Assembly (NCBI GenBank): GCA_964030475.1
Contig: CAXIPT010000001.1
Location: 22,226,776-22,290,775 of the forward strand
DNA: 64,000 nucleotides
Reading direction: 5' to 3'
Origin: Tethya wilhelma
Taxonomy: Eukaryota; Porifera; Demospongiae; Tethyida; Tethyidae
The notes under the pieces are model-generated. The model was not told where the DNA came from. It ran no database searches and saw only the letters and a program-made list of their open reading frames with translations. This document shows positions 24,901-34,634 of this stretch, piece by piece; position 1 is the stretch's first letter; every line of letters begins with the position of its first letter. Both the position numbers and the translations under genes were made by a program.

Positions 24901-25140
24901 GTGTCAGGAGTCAAGACCGTCTCCACCCAGTGCACCATTGCATCCTTGGCAATGGCCAGATCAACCGTGGAGCAGGATTCATTTGGATTTTGCCGGTCCA
25001 TTCATGAGACATATGTTCTTAATTATAGTTGATTCGCATTCAAAGTGGATTGACGCCCACATCATGTCAACAATAACATCAAAGAAGACTATTGAAGTTC
25101 TTCGCTCCGTTTTTGCCATTCATGGTTTGCCTCAAAAGCC
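21914..25140 (+). pseudogene. gag-pol of the LTR retrotransposon, broken
   Basis: Gag starts at ATG 21914 and is interrupted by an in-frame TAG at 22274-22276, after which the same frame continues. Two CCHC-type zinc knuckles (CYRCGGDH..., CHACKKRGH...) lie near 22540-22635. The retropepsin motif DTGA is near 22870. Reverse transcriptase follows, with the catalytic YIDD near 23725. A shift near 24065 moves the frame into RNase H, and a second near 24550 returns it to the original frame for the integrase zinc-binding HHCC region (about 24790-24905) and the first catalytic Asp (LDFAGPF). The integrase core stops at 25140 and resumes at 28020. The breaks mark a dead copy or assembly errors. Confidence 0.88.
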
Positions 25141-25149
25141 ATGAATGGC
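25115..25149. repeat. 11-bp inverted repeat exactly at the integrase break
   Basis: GCCATTCATGG and CCATGAATGGC flank 13 bp. The integrase frame is lost at the start of the second arm. Such a fold-back at a breakpoint suggests an inversion-type rearrangement or a cloning/assembly artefact. Confidence 0.8.
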
Positions 25150-25729
25150 ATGGCTATATCAAATTAGTTCTAAGTTAGCTTTTATTAACTTAAAAGCTTG
25201 CAAAAACGGAAGGGGTCAAAGTTCGCCAAACGACCTGCATACTTTAGGCTTTTTTTCCAGCTTGAAGAGCAGCACTGCAAAAGCGCTTGCATGCAGGAAT
25301 AGCCTAAGCCTCCCTGCACCTCTATAGCTAGCGTCAAGCTTCTCCTGCTAAGCACTAAGAAAAAAACGTGAGTTTAAAACCAAAGGTCACGATCTCGCCG
25401 CGATCGCGACCTTTGAACTCTAAAGCTTATATCTCCCCTCCCACTAATCAGACCTGACTCTTACTTAGTATTTTAGTAGAGCACTTCCTTACCTAACTGC
25501 ACAGCAAGTTTAAAGCTAATAGCTCAAACGCTATGGCTATAAAATAAAAAATGCGAAAAATCGCAGATTACGCGATCGTAGAATTCGCGCGTGCGACTTT
25601 TGGCGCTGTCGGCCCTAAAGAGTTAAGCTATTATTTAGCTCTTTCCCTTTCTAATGAGCCCAAAAACATGGCCTAAAACCATCGCTAAAGTACCAAACTA
25701 AACTAGGCCAAACCTCCAATTTTCTCCAT

Positions 25730-25756
25730 CTTCTTCTTCTTCTTCTTCTTCTTCTT
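25730..25756. repeat. (CTT)n microsatellite
   Basis: An uninterrupted CTT run of nine units, followed by an imperfect extension to 25764. Confidence 0.95.
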
Positions 25757-26296
25757 ATTCTTCTATGTTGGCAAGAGTTTTCTCAGAGACCACTCACTTT
25801 CAGAAGCTGATTCTTGAACTAATAAACTTGGTTTCTTTGTCTTCAATCGCTTTTGCCATCGGTTTTTTGTGTCTCTCATTGAGTCGCTAGATACAAGGCG
25901 AAAAGCACCTTCTCCATATGGCGGCCATTAATTTCTTATCTCATACATTATTCATAAGCTAGCAAGACTAACGACCCTTTCCATATTTAAGTGGGCGTTA
26001 TTTGGAATCTATTGCAAATTGCAAGCTCTGCATCAGTGCCTGGTTCTGTCCTATCCTCTCGTTCTCTGTGTTCAGTTCTTCAGTAGGGAAGTTATCTTTA
26101 GCTAACAAGACACACATACAATTGTCAGACATAAAATTAATACACATTTTGGAAATTTCAGCTTGGGATTTCAGAGTTTCTGAGCTGTCTGAAATTTAGG
26201 CATGTGAGGCTGAGGCCTGTTGGCAAGTTCTCTGCTCAGGTTATAAAGACTAAATTCAACTGATATTATAAACATTATTCGAAAAAAATAGAACAA

Positions 26297-26570
26297 ACAA
26301 GTACAAAAAACATTAGAAATGTAATGCAAACATAGGAATGGCCAAATCGTAAAAAAAAAGTGAGCAAACAAGATAGGAATGGTTGTTAGATTGAGCGAGT
26401 TCGTTCCTGTGTCTACAATGTCATTGAGCTTAGTAGGGATATGAACATAAGGTGACACAGTGAAATGAACTCACTCAATCTAACAACCATTCCTATCTTG
26501 TTTGCTCACTTTTTTTACGATTTGGCCATTCCTATGTTTGCATTACATTTCTAATGTTTTTTGTACTTGT
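26297..26570. repeat. Large inverted repeat, arms about 105 bp
   Basis: Left arm 26297-26402 and right arm 26467-26570 are near-perfect reverse complements (for example GGAATGGTTGTTAGATTGAG against CTCAATCTAACAACCATTCC), with a spacer of about 64 bp. It directly abuts an LTR fragment at 26571. Confidence 0.9.
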
Positions 26571-26742
26571 GTGAATATTATGACGTCATGTAAAACTATA
26601 AATGCATGCTTATTTGTATTGTCAGATCTGATGTTTTATCCCTGTTCAATGTCAAAGAACTTTTGTTGTAAACTAAGCGTGCAGGGCGCAATACCACATT
26701 TGGCGACGAGGATAAAGTGAGAGTAAATGGCTACCCACGGAC
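26571..26742 (+). repeat. Fragment of the LTR family: LTR 3' part, primer site and first gag codons
   Basis: It matches 21757-21926 from GTGAATATTATGACG through the LTR end (26698), the TGGCGACGAGGAT primer-site region and ATGGCTACCCACGGA, then diverges. It starts exactly at the end of the 26467-26570 arm. It belongs to a second, truncated copy, not to the main element. Confidence 0.88.
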
Positions 26743-26983
26743 CAAGCAGGTGGTACAGTTACCCTCAGACACCAAATACCCTAACAATACCATTATCAAG
26801 TGTTTTGACAATTGTAGAACCTCGGACCACAACAGGCCATTCATACGCACTCACACAAATGGAAAGCAATAAAGCCACGTAAAAACTCAAACTTTTTTTT
26901 TTAAGTGCCCCTTCGGGTTTACCACAATTGTGGCTAACGAGGGCCAGCAAATAGCCTAGGGCTAATGAACGCAGGTCCCNNNN

Positions 26984-27101
26984 GGAAAGAGAAAGAGCTA
27001 AATAGTAGCTTAAGAAGCCTTTTAGTGCTAAGCGCTCAGTTTTTGCAGAGTTATTCGCGTGAATATTTGTATTGCGCTAATGGGCCATCCGTGCCATTCC
27101 T
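26984..27101 (+). repeat. Dispersed repeat copy
   Basis: Almost identical to 42160-42277 (AGCTTAAGAAGCCTTTTAGT onward, ending CCATCCGTGCCATTCCT). A diverged copy in the opposite orientation lies near 25621-25960. Family unknown, noncoding. Confidence 0.8.
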
Positions 27102-28018
27102 ATGTACCCAGTACTACCGTACTGGGAATACAACTATTGTGAGTTACTATAGAGTAGTTTTTGTAATCTATATTGTGCGGACAGGGTAAATTTGACTCCC
27201 TAGACTTGTTCGGTTTGTCTCAGCAGCAAATCTGTAGCTAGAAGTACAATCTTGCATCCACTGGTGAGGCATTGAATGGTCAATAAGTCTACCAAGTTTG
27301 ACTTGGATTTGGACCTTTGAGTCGAAGATAGTGTGGTGTGTCCGAAATTAGGCGCTGTCCGAAAATTGGCGACTTTACCTTACTGGGGGACACTGTGACT
27401 CACCGTACTGAGTTTCATGTAATTTCATGGGCCATCACACACACAGCTAGGTTTCCCAAATCCTGATATCCATGTACCATGGTACTTCTTGTCCAAAGGA
27501 AAGTTTTCAAATAGAATTGAAGCAAAGCGTATAATACTGCAGAGTAGCTAGTATATGGAATAATTTTTCAAAATAATGGTACTATAATAATTATAGTATA
27601 GTGTCTATTAAGTCCCTCCTTAGTTGGGATTCTATTAATAGCCAGTCATGGTACGTTGTCCTAGCCTTGTTCCCAGGCTCCTCCTTAGCAAAAAGTTTCT
27701 TTGAAAAAAACAAAGGAGAGAGCCTTAATTGTACCAGTTGTCACTTAAGTGACTTATGGGGTAGATGTCTGGGAGACGTGAGTCCACTCAAAACACACTA
27801 GAGTCCTACCCAGACTAGAATTTTCAGAGGGAAAATTTTCTGGCAGTTTTGGTCCCCCAGACCAAATTTATAGAGAAGCTTGGTCCCCCTGGACTAAAAT
27901 TTTTGGCAGACCAAAATTTTCTTCCCAGTTCCAATACTTTGCCAATTCCCACACTACTAATTTTTTTGAAATTAAACTGAGAATCATTATATTGCAAAAT
28001 AAATGATATCTGATCAGT
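27102..28018. other. Noncoding remainder of the interruption
   Basis: AT-rich and without recognisable exons. It ends at the single N at 28019. Confidence 0.4.
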
Positions 28019-28019
28019 N

Positions 28020-28747
28020 CGATTGTCACTGACAATGGTTCGTCATTCACTAGTGAAGAATTTAAGGAATTTGCTCACAGGAATGGTATTAAATTGATCA
28101 ATTCAGCTCCGTACCATCCATCCAGCAACGGGCAAGCTGAACGTGCAGTTCAGACAGTTAAGAGAGGGATTGAACGTATCAAAGGAGAGAGTGTGCAAGA
28201 AAAACTCTCTAAATTTCTGTTCGACTATAGGATCACACCTCATGCAGTAACTGGTGTTCCACCATGTGAACTCTTAATGAACCAAACATTACGATCTCGT
28301 TTTGATTTGTTGTTTCCAAATGTTAGAGGAAAAGTGCAAGAGAAGCAAAGGAAGCAAAAAGAGCTTCATGATAATTCAAAACAATTGCGTACTTTTCAGA
28401 CTGATGACTTAGTGTTTATTGAGAACTTTGCAAACAAGAAACCAAAGTGGATTCCTGGGGTGATTGTCCAGCAGAGTGGCCCGTTATCATATGTAATTCG
28501 GGTAGAGTGTGGTTCCTATGTAAGGAGACATGTGGACAACATTCGTAAGAGAGAGAGCAGGGAACAGAGTGTGGAAGTTCCATTGGAAATGCCAGGACCC
28601 AGTTTAGAGTCTGCAGGCTCTCCTCCAAACACTCCGCAGGATGAGGATCAGGAAGTGGAAAATCCTCAAGACTCCACCCTGATGGCTCCGCCTCCCCCAC
28701 GGAGATCATCTAGAGCTAGACAGGCTCCAGACAGATTTAGTAAGTGA
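28020..28747 (+). pseudogene. Integrase 3' part of the retrotransposon
   Basis: It resumes in the same frame just after the N at 28019. It carries the second catalytic Asp (IVTDNGSSF) and the Glu (SSNGQAERAV) of the DDE triad, then a basic C-terminal region with a chromatin- or DNA-binding-like tail and a Pro-rich end (APPPPRRSSRARQAPDRFSK), stop TGA at 28745. Confidence 0.88.
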
Positions 28748-28812
28748 CTATAATTGTTTTTTTGTTTTTGTATAGTTTTCTTTCTTATTTACTTTGTGTG
28801 AGAAACAGTAAT

Positions 28813-28957
28813 AAGAAGGAGGAAGTGTAGTAACTGGGAAACTTGTAATAACTGTAATTAGTTGAGTATTTCCTGTATGTGAATATTATGACGTCATGTA
28901 AAACTATTCAATGTCAAGAACTTTTGTTGTAACTAGCGTGCAGGGCGCGATACCACA
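28813..28957 (+). repeat. Polypurine tract and shortened 3' LTR
   Basis: The purine run AAGAAGGAGGAAG (28813-28825) directly precedes the LTR start TGTAGTAACTGGG at 28826. The LTR is 132 bp, against 180 bp for the 5' copy: about 47 bp are missing after AAAACTAT, and three further single A bases are missing from A runs. It ends GCGATACCACA. Confidence 0.88.
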
Positions 28958-29385
28958 GTGTTTGTCTTTATTTTTCTATCCATCCATGAAAATTGTATGG
29001 TATGATAGTCCACATATATCACACCACCTATAGCTAGTCCACCCAGCTGTATGGCTTGCAGGATTTTTTCCAGGGTGCAAATTCCTGAGCCATGTCTCGT
29101 TAATAAATCAGCAGCTGGGTCAGAGATTTGAGAGTACTGGCTGGCTATTAGCCACCTGCATAGTGCAGACTGAGGAGGCATCCGCCATGCATAGCAAGAG
29201 AATTTTCATTTTATGGGGTCATATTCAAACCTATACCCTATGGCTGGGTATGTATTATTTCATGTGCCAGTATCTATGCATTAGTATATTATTTTTGTAC
29301 AGACTATACATATGCTAAAACCGTACATTGTATTGATTGTTTGCATATTCTTGTTATCTCTACTTTCTTGCACCTCATTGTACAG
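28958..29385. other. Noncoding, upstream of a terminal exon
   Basis: No coding signal is recognised. It ends in a reasonable acceptor (CATTGTACAG at 29385). Confidence 0.4.
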
Positions 29386-29613
29386 ATGGTCCACTTGTAT
29401 CAAGACCCTAATGGCGAAAAGATATTCAATAAAGATAGAAATGGTTCGACAAGTGATACTCTTGAAACTGGTATTTCTCGTTTTGGGGATAGTGAAATAG
29501 TTTCTGGCTTGAAAAGCAAATTGAATGAGCAAGAGAGTATGATCAAAGAAAAGTCAATGAAAATACAAGAGCTAGAGGAAACGATAGCAGCCATTCACAA
29601 CCATGGAAACTAA
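29386..29613 (+). CDS. Orphan terminal exon with C-terminal coiled coil
   Basis: After acceptor TGTACAG the frame MVHLYQDPNGEKIF...GLKSKLNEQESMIKEK...IQELEETIAAIHNHGN runs to TAA at 29611. The last 40 residues have heptad spacing of a coiled coil. The phase (0) does not fit the phase-1 end of the death-domain exon at 20675. It could be the tail of the GABA-B-like receptor (whose family often ends in a coiled coil) or of another plus-strand gene whose middle was displaced by the LTR element. The parent gene is unknown. Confidence 0.5.
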   Translation: MVHLYQDPNGEKIFNKDRNGSTSDTLETGISRFGDSEIVSGLKSKLNEQESMIKEKSMKIQELEETIAAIHNHGN

Positions 29614-30381
29614 CACAAAACCATGTGTACATGTGTATCATAATTAACTTAGTATACAGTGTACTATAGTTATGTTCTATAGATGTTGTTAGGAAATTGA
29701 CTTTCATGACAGTAAATTGATAACTTTATGTTAAGTAATATTGTTCCCTGAGTGCAGGCTAATAGACTATTCCTGGGAATATAGAGTGTATATAATATGG
29801 TGCATGACTTCCGAGTTTTACAACTTCTACAACTCAACATGCACAATGGGCATGTCATACTTGGATTACAAAGGTAAAATTCTTGTGAGAGTCACATATG
29901 GCTGTGACAACCATGAATTATTATACCAAAAATTGAACTATTATTATTGTGTACACAGCTTTATCTGTTTAGAGATAATTATTATAACTTTCGCAAACAT
30001 TATATCCTCGAAAATTGTTTTATTATGCATCTATACACAACAATTATCTACTCAAAATTTAATGGAAACATTGAAAATTAACCATGTATGCAGGCTAAGG
30101 ATTAAGGATCGAATTATTATAGTCCATGAATATCTGTGCACAGTATATAGGAGAACCACAAAACTTATTTAATAAATAGAACTATAAACCACTAGTCATA
30201 AGTAGATTTCTACGTATACATTCGGTCTCATTATTGTAATGTGACATGTCATATTATTGTAATACACACACGTGTACACACACACACATGCACACACAAA
30301 AATTAAGCATACTTAGAGCCTTATAAACACATGCAGTAATGATAGTAATGATAAACAAACTTTACAATAGTGTACCTATCT
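29614..30381. other. Noncoding intergenic between convergent genes
   Basis: No exon is seen. It includes a short interrupted CA-rich stretch near 30264-30300. Confidence 0.5.
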
Positions 30382-33300
30382 TTAAGTTACTTGTCTCATT
30401 TCAAGACTTACCGCTGCTGGTGAATTTGCTGATTCACATGGAATCGCATTGAGCACTGAATATGTAACTTTCTGTGGACTCTGTGGCATCGGTGCCTGTT
30501 GATAATCTAGTTCACTAAACGATATGTCATCAAATAGATCTGCAATGGAATTGTCTATTTCACGAGTGTTGGTTGTACTTAGCTCTATTTCAATACTATC
30601 TTTCCGAGAGGTGCTGCAGGGTTTTTTTCTAGACAATATTCTCGAGAAAAAAGTTTCAACTTTGACGACAAAACTCTCTGGACAGGTATACTTGAAGGTA
30701 TGATAGAAAAGGATACAAATAAAGATGACAAAAGCAAAAAAGACAGAAATGTGAGCAAGAATATCTTGACTAGCCCCGATACTTTGGACATGATAAGTTG
30801 CGGCAGCAAACCAAATGGCATTGAAGAGGAAAAGATTTTCTTTAAATTCCAAAAGGCGACTTTTGTAAGTATGTTTGCCTTGTACAGTTTTCAGTAGAAC
30901 TATGAAAGAGCACACAAGTAAGACTAGAAACAGTCCGATACTTGGATTGTTCCCGATCTTAGGAACTAAAACAGAATAAAGAATTATACGTATTAGCAAA
31001 AGAAATCCAGTCCAGTAGCGGTACTTTCCATTGAAAGGAGCATGGTAAGCATCCATGAATGAGTACAATTTATTGTTCCTTATCCATTGAAAGAGACGTT
31101 TGTCAGGCAATTTTAACAACCACTGCCAGCTAAAGAGAAACAGTGTGTATACAAGACCAATAGCAATGATGATGATAGCTGCAACAGTGAGTATAATGTG
31201 TTTCGTGCTGAAGTAGGGAACATTACCATCAACTAGCCAAACAATTCGAGTGGATCCATCGAAATAATATATTGTAGCAGACGAAAGGATTGTTATAATG
31301 GTACGAAGCAAGCTCGCATACGAGAGTAAGATTAATGTAGCTAAAGTTGCCACTGGATTTCTATTTGAGAGCAGCTTTGAAAACCGTTGGGAGTAAGTAC
31401 TGATAACAAGTACTGCAATCACAAGAAAAATAATGTATAGTGGAAACACAAGCCTCAACCAAGTTCTAACATAGCTGTCCATTCCATCATAGAAGCACAC
31501 ATCATATCCAAGGTCAAGATTAAGCCATGAAATGAAAACTGTTGAGAAATTAGGTTGTCTGAAAGGAAGAAGCACAGAGTTACTTACTCCAACCACATTG
31601 GCATAAAAGGTGAGGCCATTAAATGATCCAACAGCTACAGTCAGATTGAACACTAAAAGAAAGGCAACTAGTGCTATGCCAGCAATAGCAAAGACAATCA
31701 ACAGAGCAAGCCAGTCATTAGAACATTTCTCACATCTAGAATTACCAAACGTGACACTGAGACCATCACTACAAGCTCCGCAGAGTATGCCTGAACGATT
31801 GAAAGCACATTGTACATCAGAACCATCAGGGGCATCCAAAAATATCATTATTCTTTGAGAAGGATCAAGACAATAGTTGAAAGGACAATTAGAATATACT
31901 CCATATCCTCGTGTGGTATCATTGACGAACCAAACATTGCTGGTCCTTGTGATCGACATACTTTCAACATCACAATCAGTAGCAAATTCACTGAGACGTG
32001 AATCACATCCACAAGCACATTCTGTTTCATTTTCAGTAATTTTAAATGCAAGAGGACATGTACAGGGCAGAAACTGTAAGTCAATGACTTCAACAGATAT
32101 ACCATTCGCGTTACATGGACCCTCTGCATAGAAGTTCAATTGATCTGAATGCTGCAGAGGAGAAAAAATTTCAAGTCAGTACAATCCGTTCCGTTAATAT
32201 ACTGAATGAATTGTCCATCTCCTAACTGTCCACTTCCTGAACCAAGATAGCTCTGTATAGAAGCTGGTAGACCTTTACCAATTTGATCCATTGCAATTAA
32301 AGAAATTTCAAAAACTTGTCCCTTCAGTACATGTTTGATTGATGTTGTATCATTACGATTGTTAATACAAGATGAGTGTTTTTTTTCACATAGACAAACA
32401 CGAACAGGTAAAGAGGACACATCATCTAAGGATACATCACTTATCAATGTAAGATACTCTGCACCAGATAATGTTTCATCTTCGTCTATTCTAAGATTTA
32501 GTATCTCAGCAGCTTGACTTGGCACACACTGGTCAAAAAGTCCACCAAAAATTGATTCACCAAAGTTAGCTGTGTTATTTGTGAAGAATACATTGACATA
32601 ATTAAGGCTTGTGAGTCTAGAACTAGGAACTGAAGAAAATCTATAGCCACGTAAAAGTTGGATAAAGCAGTCGTTAGTCGAGATTGAAGTTGCTTCACAA
32701 TTGCTAGAGCTGGTCGAGTCATTGATATACACTGCTCCTCCTTGAAAAGCTGTGTTGTTGGCAAAATCAACTGTAAGCCACTGACCTGTATTAGCACCAT
32801 CGTCATATTCTGGTTGATCTTTTTGGATGTGAAATCTTGCATTGTTTTCCAAGACAAGTGCACCTCCAACTCTTGCACTGTTGTTAGCAAACTCCAGAGT
32901 TTCTCCAGTCCCTACAAATTGTATCTGTGTTCCAACAGCTAAAATGCCTCCACCAGAAGTTTTTGCTACATTATTAGAAATCGTTGAACTGTTTACAAAG
33001 TTAAGTTCACATTGAAGAGCATAAATTCCACCACCAGCTCCAATAGCAAAGTTACCAGATATTAAAACAACTCCGTAGAAATCGTGAGTACTTCTTATAG
33101 CTGTTAGAGCGCCTCCATTTTGAAAATGATTACTGTTGTTTGCAATTTCAACAATACCGTAATAGCGCACACTGCTATGATAAGTGGTTATTGGTCCTTC
33201 TTCATTGCCTCGTAGGCTACCTGGAAGTACTTCATTGGAAGAATATGAATTGTTATTGATTCTTGTAACCCCATTAAAGCTAACCTCACTCGAGAACATG

Positions 33301-34634
33301 TGAAAAGCTCCCAGATTGTTTTCTAAAGTTGTAGGTCCTGTAAATGATGCTTCACAGTCTATAATGTAGAAGTAAGCAAAATCTGCCACGTTGTTTTCAA
33401 AAGTAAGAGATCCAACACTTTCAAAAGTAGCAAAACCGAGATCAATAGCACCAAATAAAGTCCCAAAGTAATTGTTGTGAAAGGTTGTGTCACTAATTGT
33501 AAACAATCCAGGGCCCGAAAACATAATAATTGAGCTGAAGGAACTAAATTCTACTGAATTGTTTGCAAACTCACAATTTTGTACAATCAGTTCTGTTTTT
33601 CCACTTTGTACCAGAGGTCTTGTGTTACTAATATTGTAGTGGTTGTTGACAAACATGGTATTGTCTAGTACTAGTAAACTGTACATATATGCTTCTATTG
33701 TCAAGACAAACTCATTATTGTCTATGGCTTGATCAAACCTGCAGTTTTTAATAGTGGCCGTTCCACCTTGAAGGAAAACAGCTAACCTTCTGCTTCCTCT
33801 GATATTCCTAAAAGTTGTATTGTCCATTTCAAAATCACTCGATGAAATGGAAAAAATGGTGGCACTATCATTGATGGCCTCAATCTGACTACATTCCCCA
33901 GCACTGATTTTTGCTCTACTACCATTATGAATATTAATCACAATGTCTGAAGAGGCCATTTTAATTTCAGAAAATAAGATTCCATTCAATATCACAGCTG
34001 ATTCTGAAACTTCCATCACAAAATTAGATGGTCCTAACATATAATCCCTGAAGGAACAATTCTCTACTAGTGCCAGGGCTACTGATTTCAGAAGAAAAAC
34101 TTGAGAAAAATCTCGTAACAAACTTTCCTGGCCATGAAAGTTACATCTTTCAATATTAACATGTAAGCAATCACCAGCTCCTGTTATATGCAATGGGCAA
34201 TTCGTTAATGTTAGATCACTGAGAGTTACTAAATTAATTGTTTGGGCACAAGATTGAAGGAAAAGATCACTTCTATCATAATCTATGACAAGACTTCCTG
34301 ACTGGTTGCAAGTGACTATAGTTTCATTGTCACTGTCCATGTTTGAGTCTTTGTATTGAACAATTGAAACATTGCTGACATTAGTTAAGAAGCTGAAACT
34401 GAAGATCAATTCAAACTCAAGAACATGGTTACCAGGAATCAATATCAAGTTCAAACTATAGGGTAGTTCAAATGGAGTGTTTATCTCATTTTGAAGTTCA
34501 GAAAGAGTAATGCATTGTATTGTTTCGTTGGGACATGGTCCATTTTGAATTGGTGTAATGTAGTAGGTTTGAGTAGGCTGAGCAGATGCTGGCAAGACGT
34601 ACAATGTTAAAACCAGAATTCCAAGTACCAACAT
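30382..34634 (-). CDS. Beta-helix (PMP-like) repeat multi-pass membrane protein, one frameshift
   Basis: The N-terminal signal peptide (MLVLGILVLTLYVLPASA) leads into about 800 residues of parallel beta-helix repeats with GGA-type and NN turns (GGGIYA, GGGILAVG, GGALVLENNA, GGAVYIND), resembling the polymorphic-outer-membrane-protein repeat family. A Cys-rich region follows (CTCPLAF, CACGCDSRL, GILCGACSDG, CEKCS), then about eight hydrophobic helices (WLALLIVFAIAGIALVAFLL onward) and a cytoplasmic Ser-rich tail. The frame breaks at an A6 run at 32163-32168 (plus strand). One extra base there would join the two frames through the conserved YAEGPC segment. A nearby TTCTCCTCTGCAG could mimic an acceptor, but no donor in a workable phase was found for it. 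A receptor-like surface role is inferred; the family appears expanded in sponges. Confidence 0.8.

Larger units (their letters stand above)
25141..28018. other. Foreign repeat-rich segment interrupting the retroelement
   Basis: No gene is recognised. It contains a (CTT)n microsatellite at 25730-25756, a reverse-orientation diverged copy of the dispersed repeat seen at 41939-42277 (about 25621-25960), a foldback element (26297-26570), a solo fragment of the same LTR family plus leader (26571-26742), four Ns (26980-26983), and a forward copy of the dispersed repeat (26984-27101). The right border is a single N at 28019. Confidence 0.75.
21706..28957 (+). mobile_element. Degenerate Ty3/gypsy-type LTR retrotransposon, internally interrupted
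   Basis: The parts are in order: 5' LTR (21706-21885), primer-binding-like TGGCGAC at 21888, gag with zinc knuckles, protease, reverse transcriptase, RNase H, integrase split by about 2.9 kb of unrelated sequence (25141-28018), polypurine tract (28813-28825) and 3' LTR (28826-28957). The RT-RNaseH-integrase order is that of Ty3/gypsy. The copy is inactive as assembled: a TAG in gag, frameshifts near 24065 and 24550, the interruption, and a shortened 3' LTR. The 5 bp flanking the two LTRs (ATATT, GTGTT) do not match, so no target duplication is seen. No env-like gene is seen. Confidence 0.9.

Noticed and set aside
30264..30300. CRISPR-like or structured repeat
   Set aside because: It is a short interrupted CA-rich stretch with no spacers; CRISPR arrays are not expected in this metazoan DNA.
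32136..32290. Small intron in the PMP-like gene instead of a frameshift
   Set aside because: The acceptor looks good, but the candidate donors give either an in-frame stop or a poor match to the protein, whereas one extra base in the A6 run restores a natural sequence.
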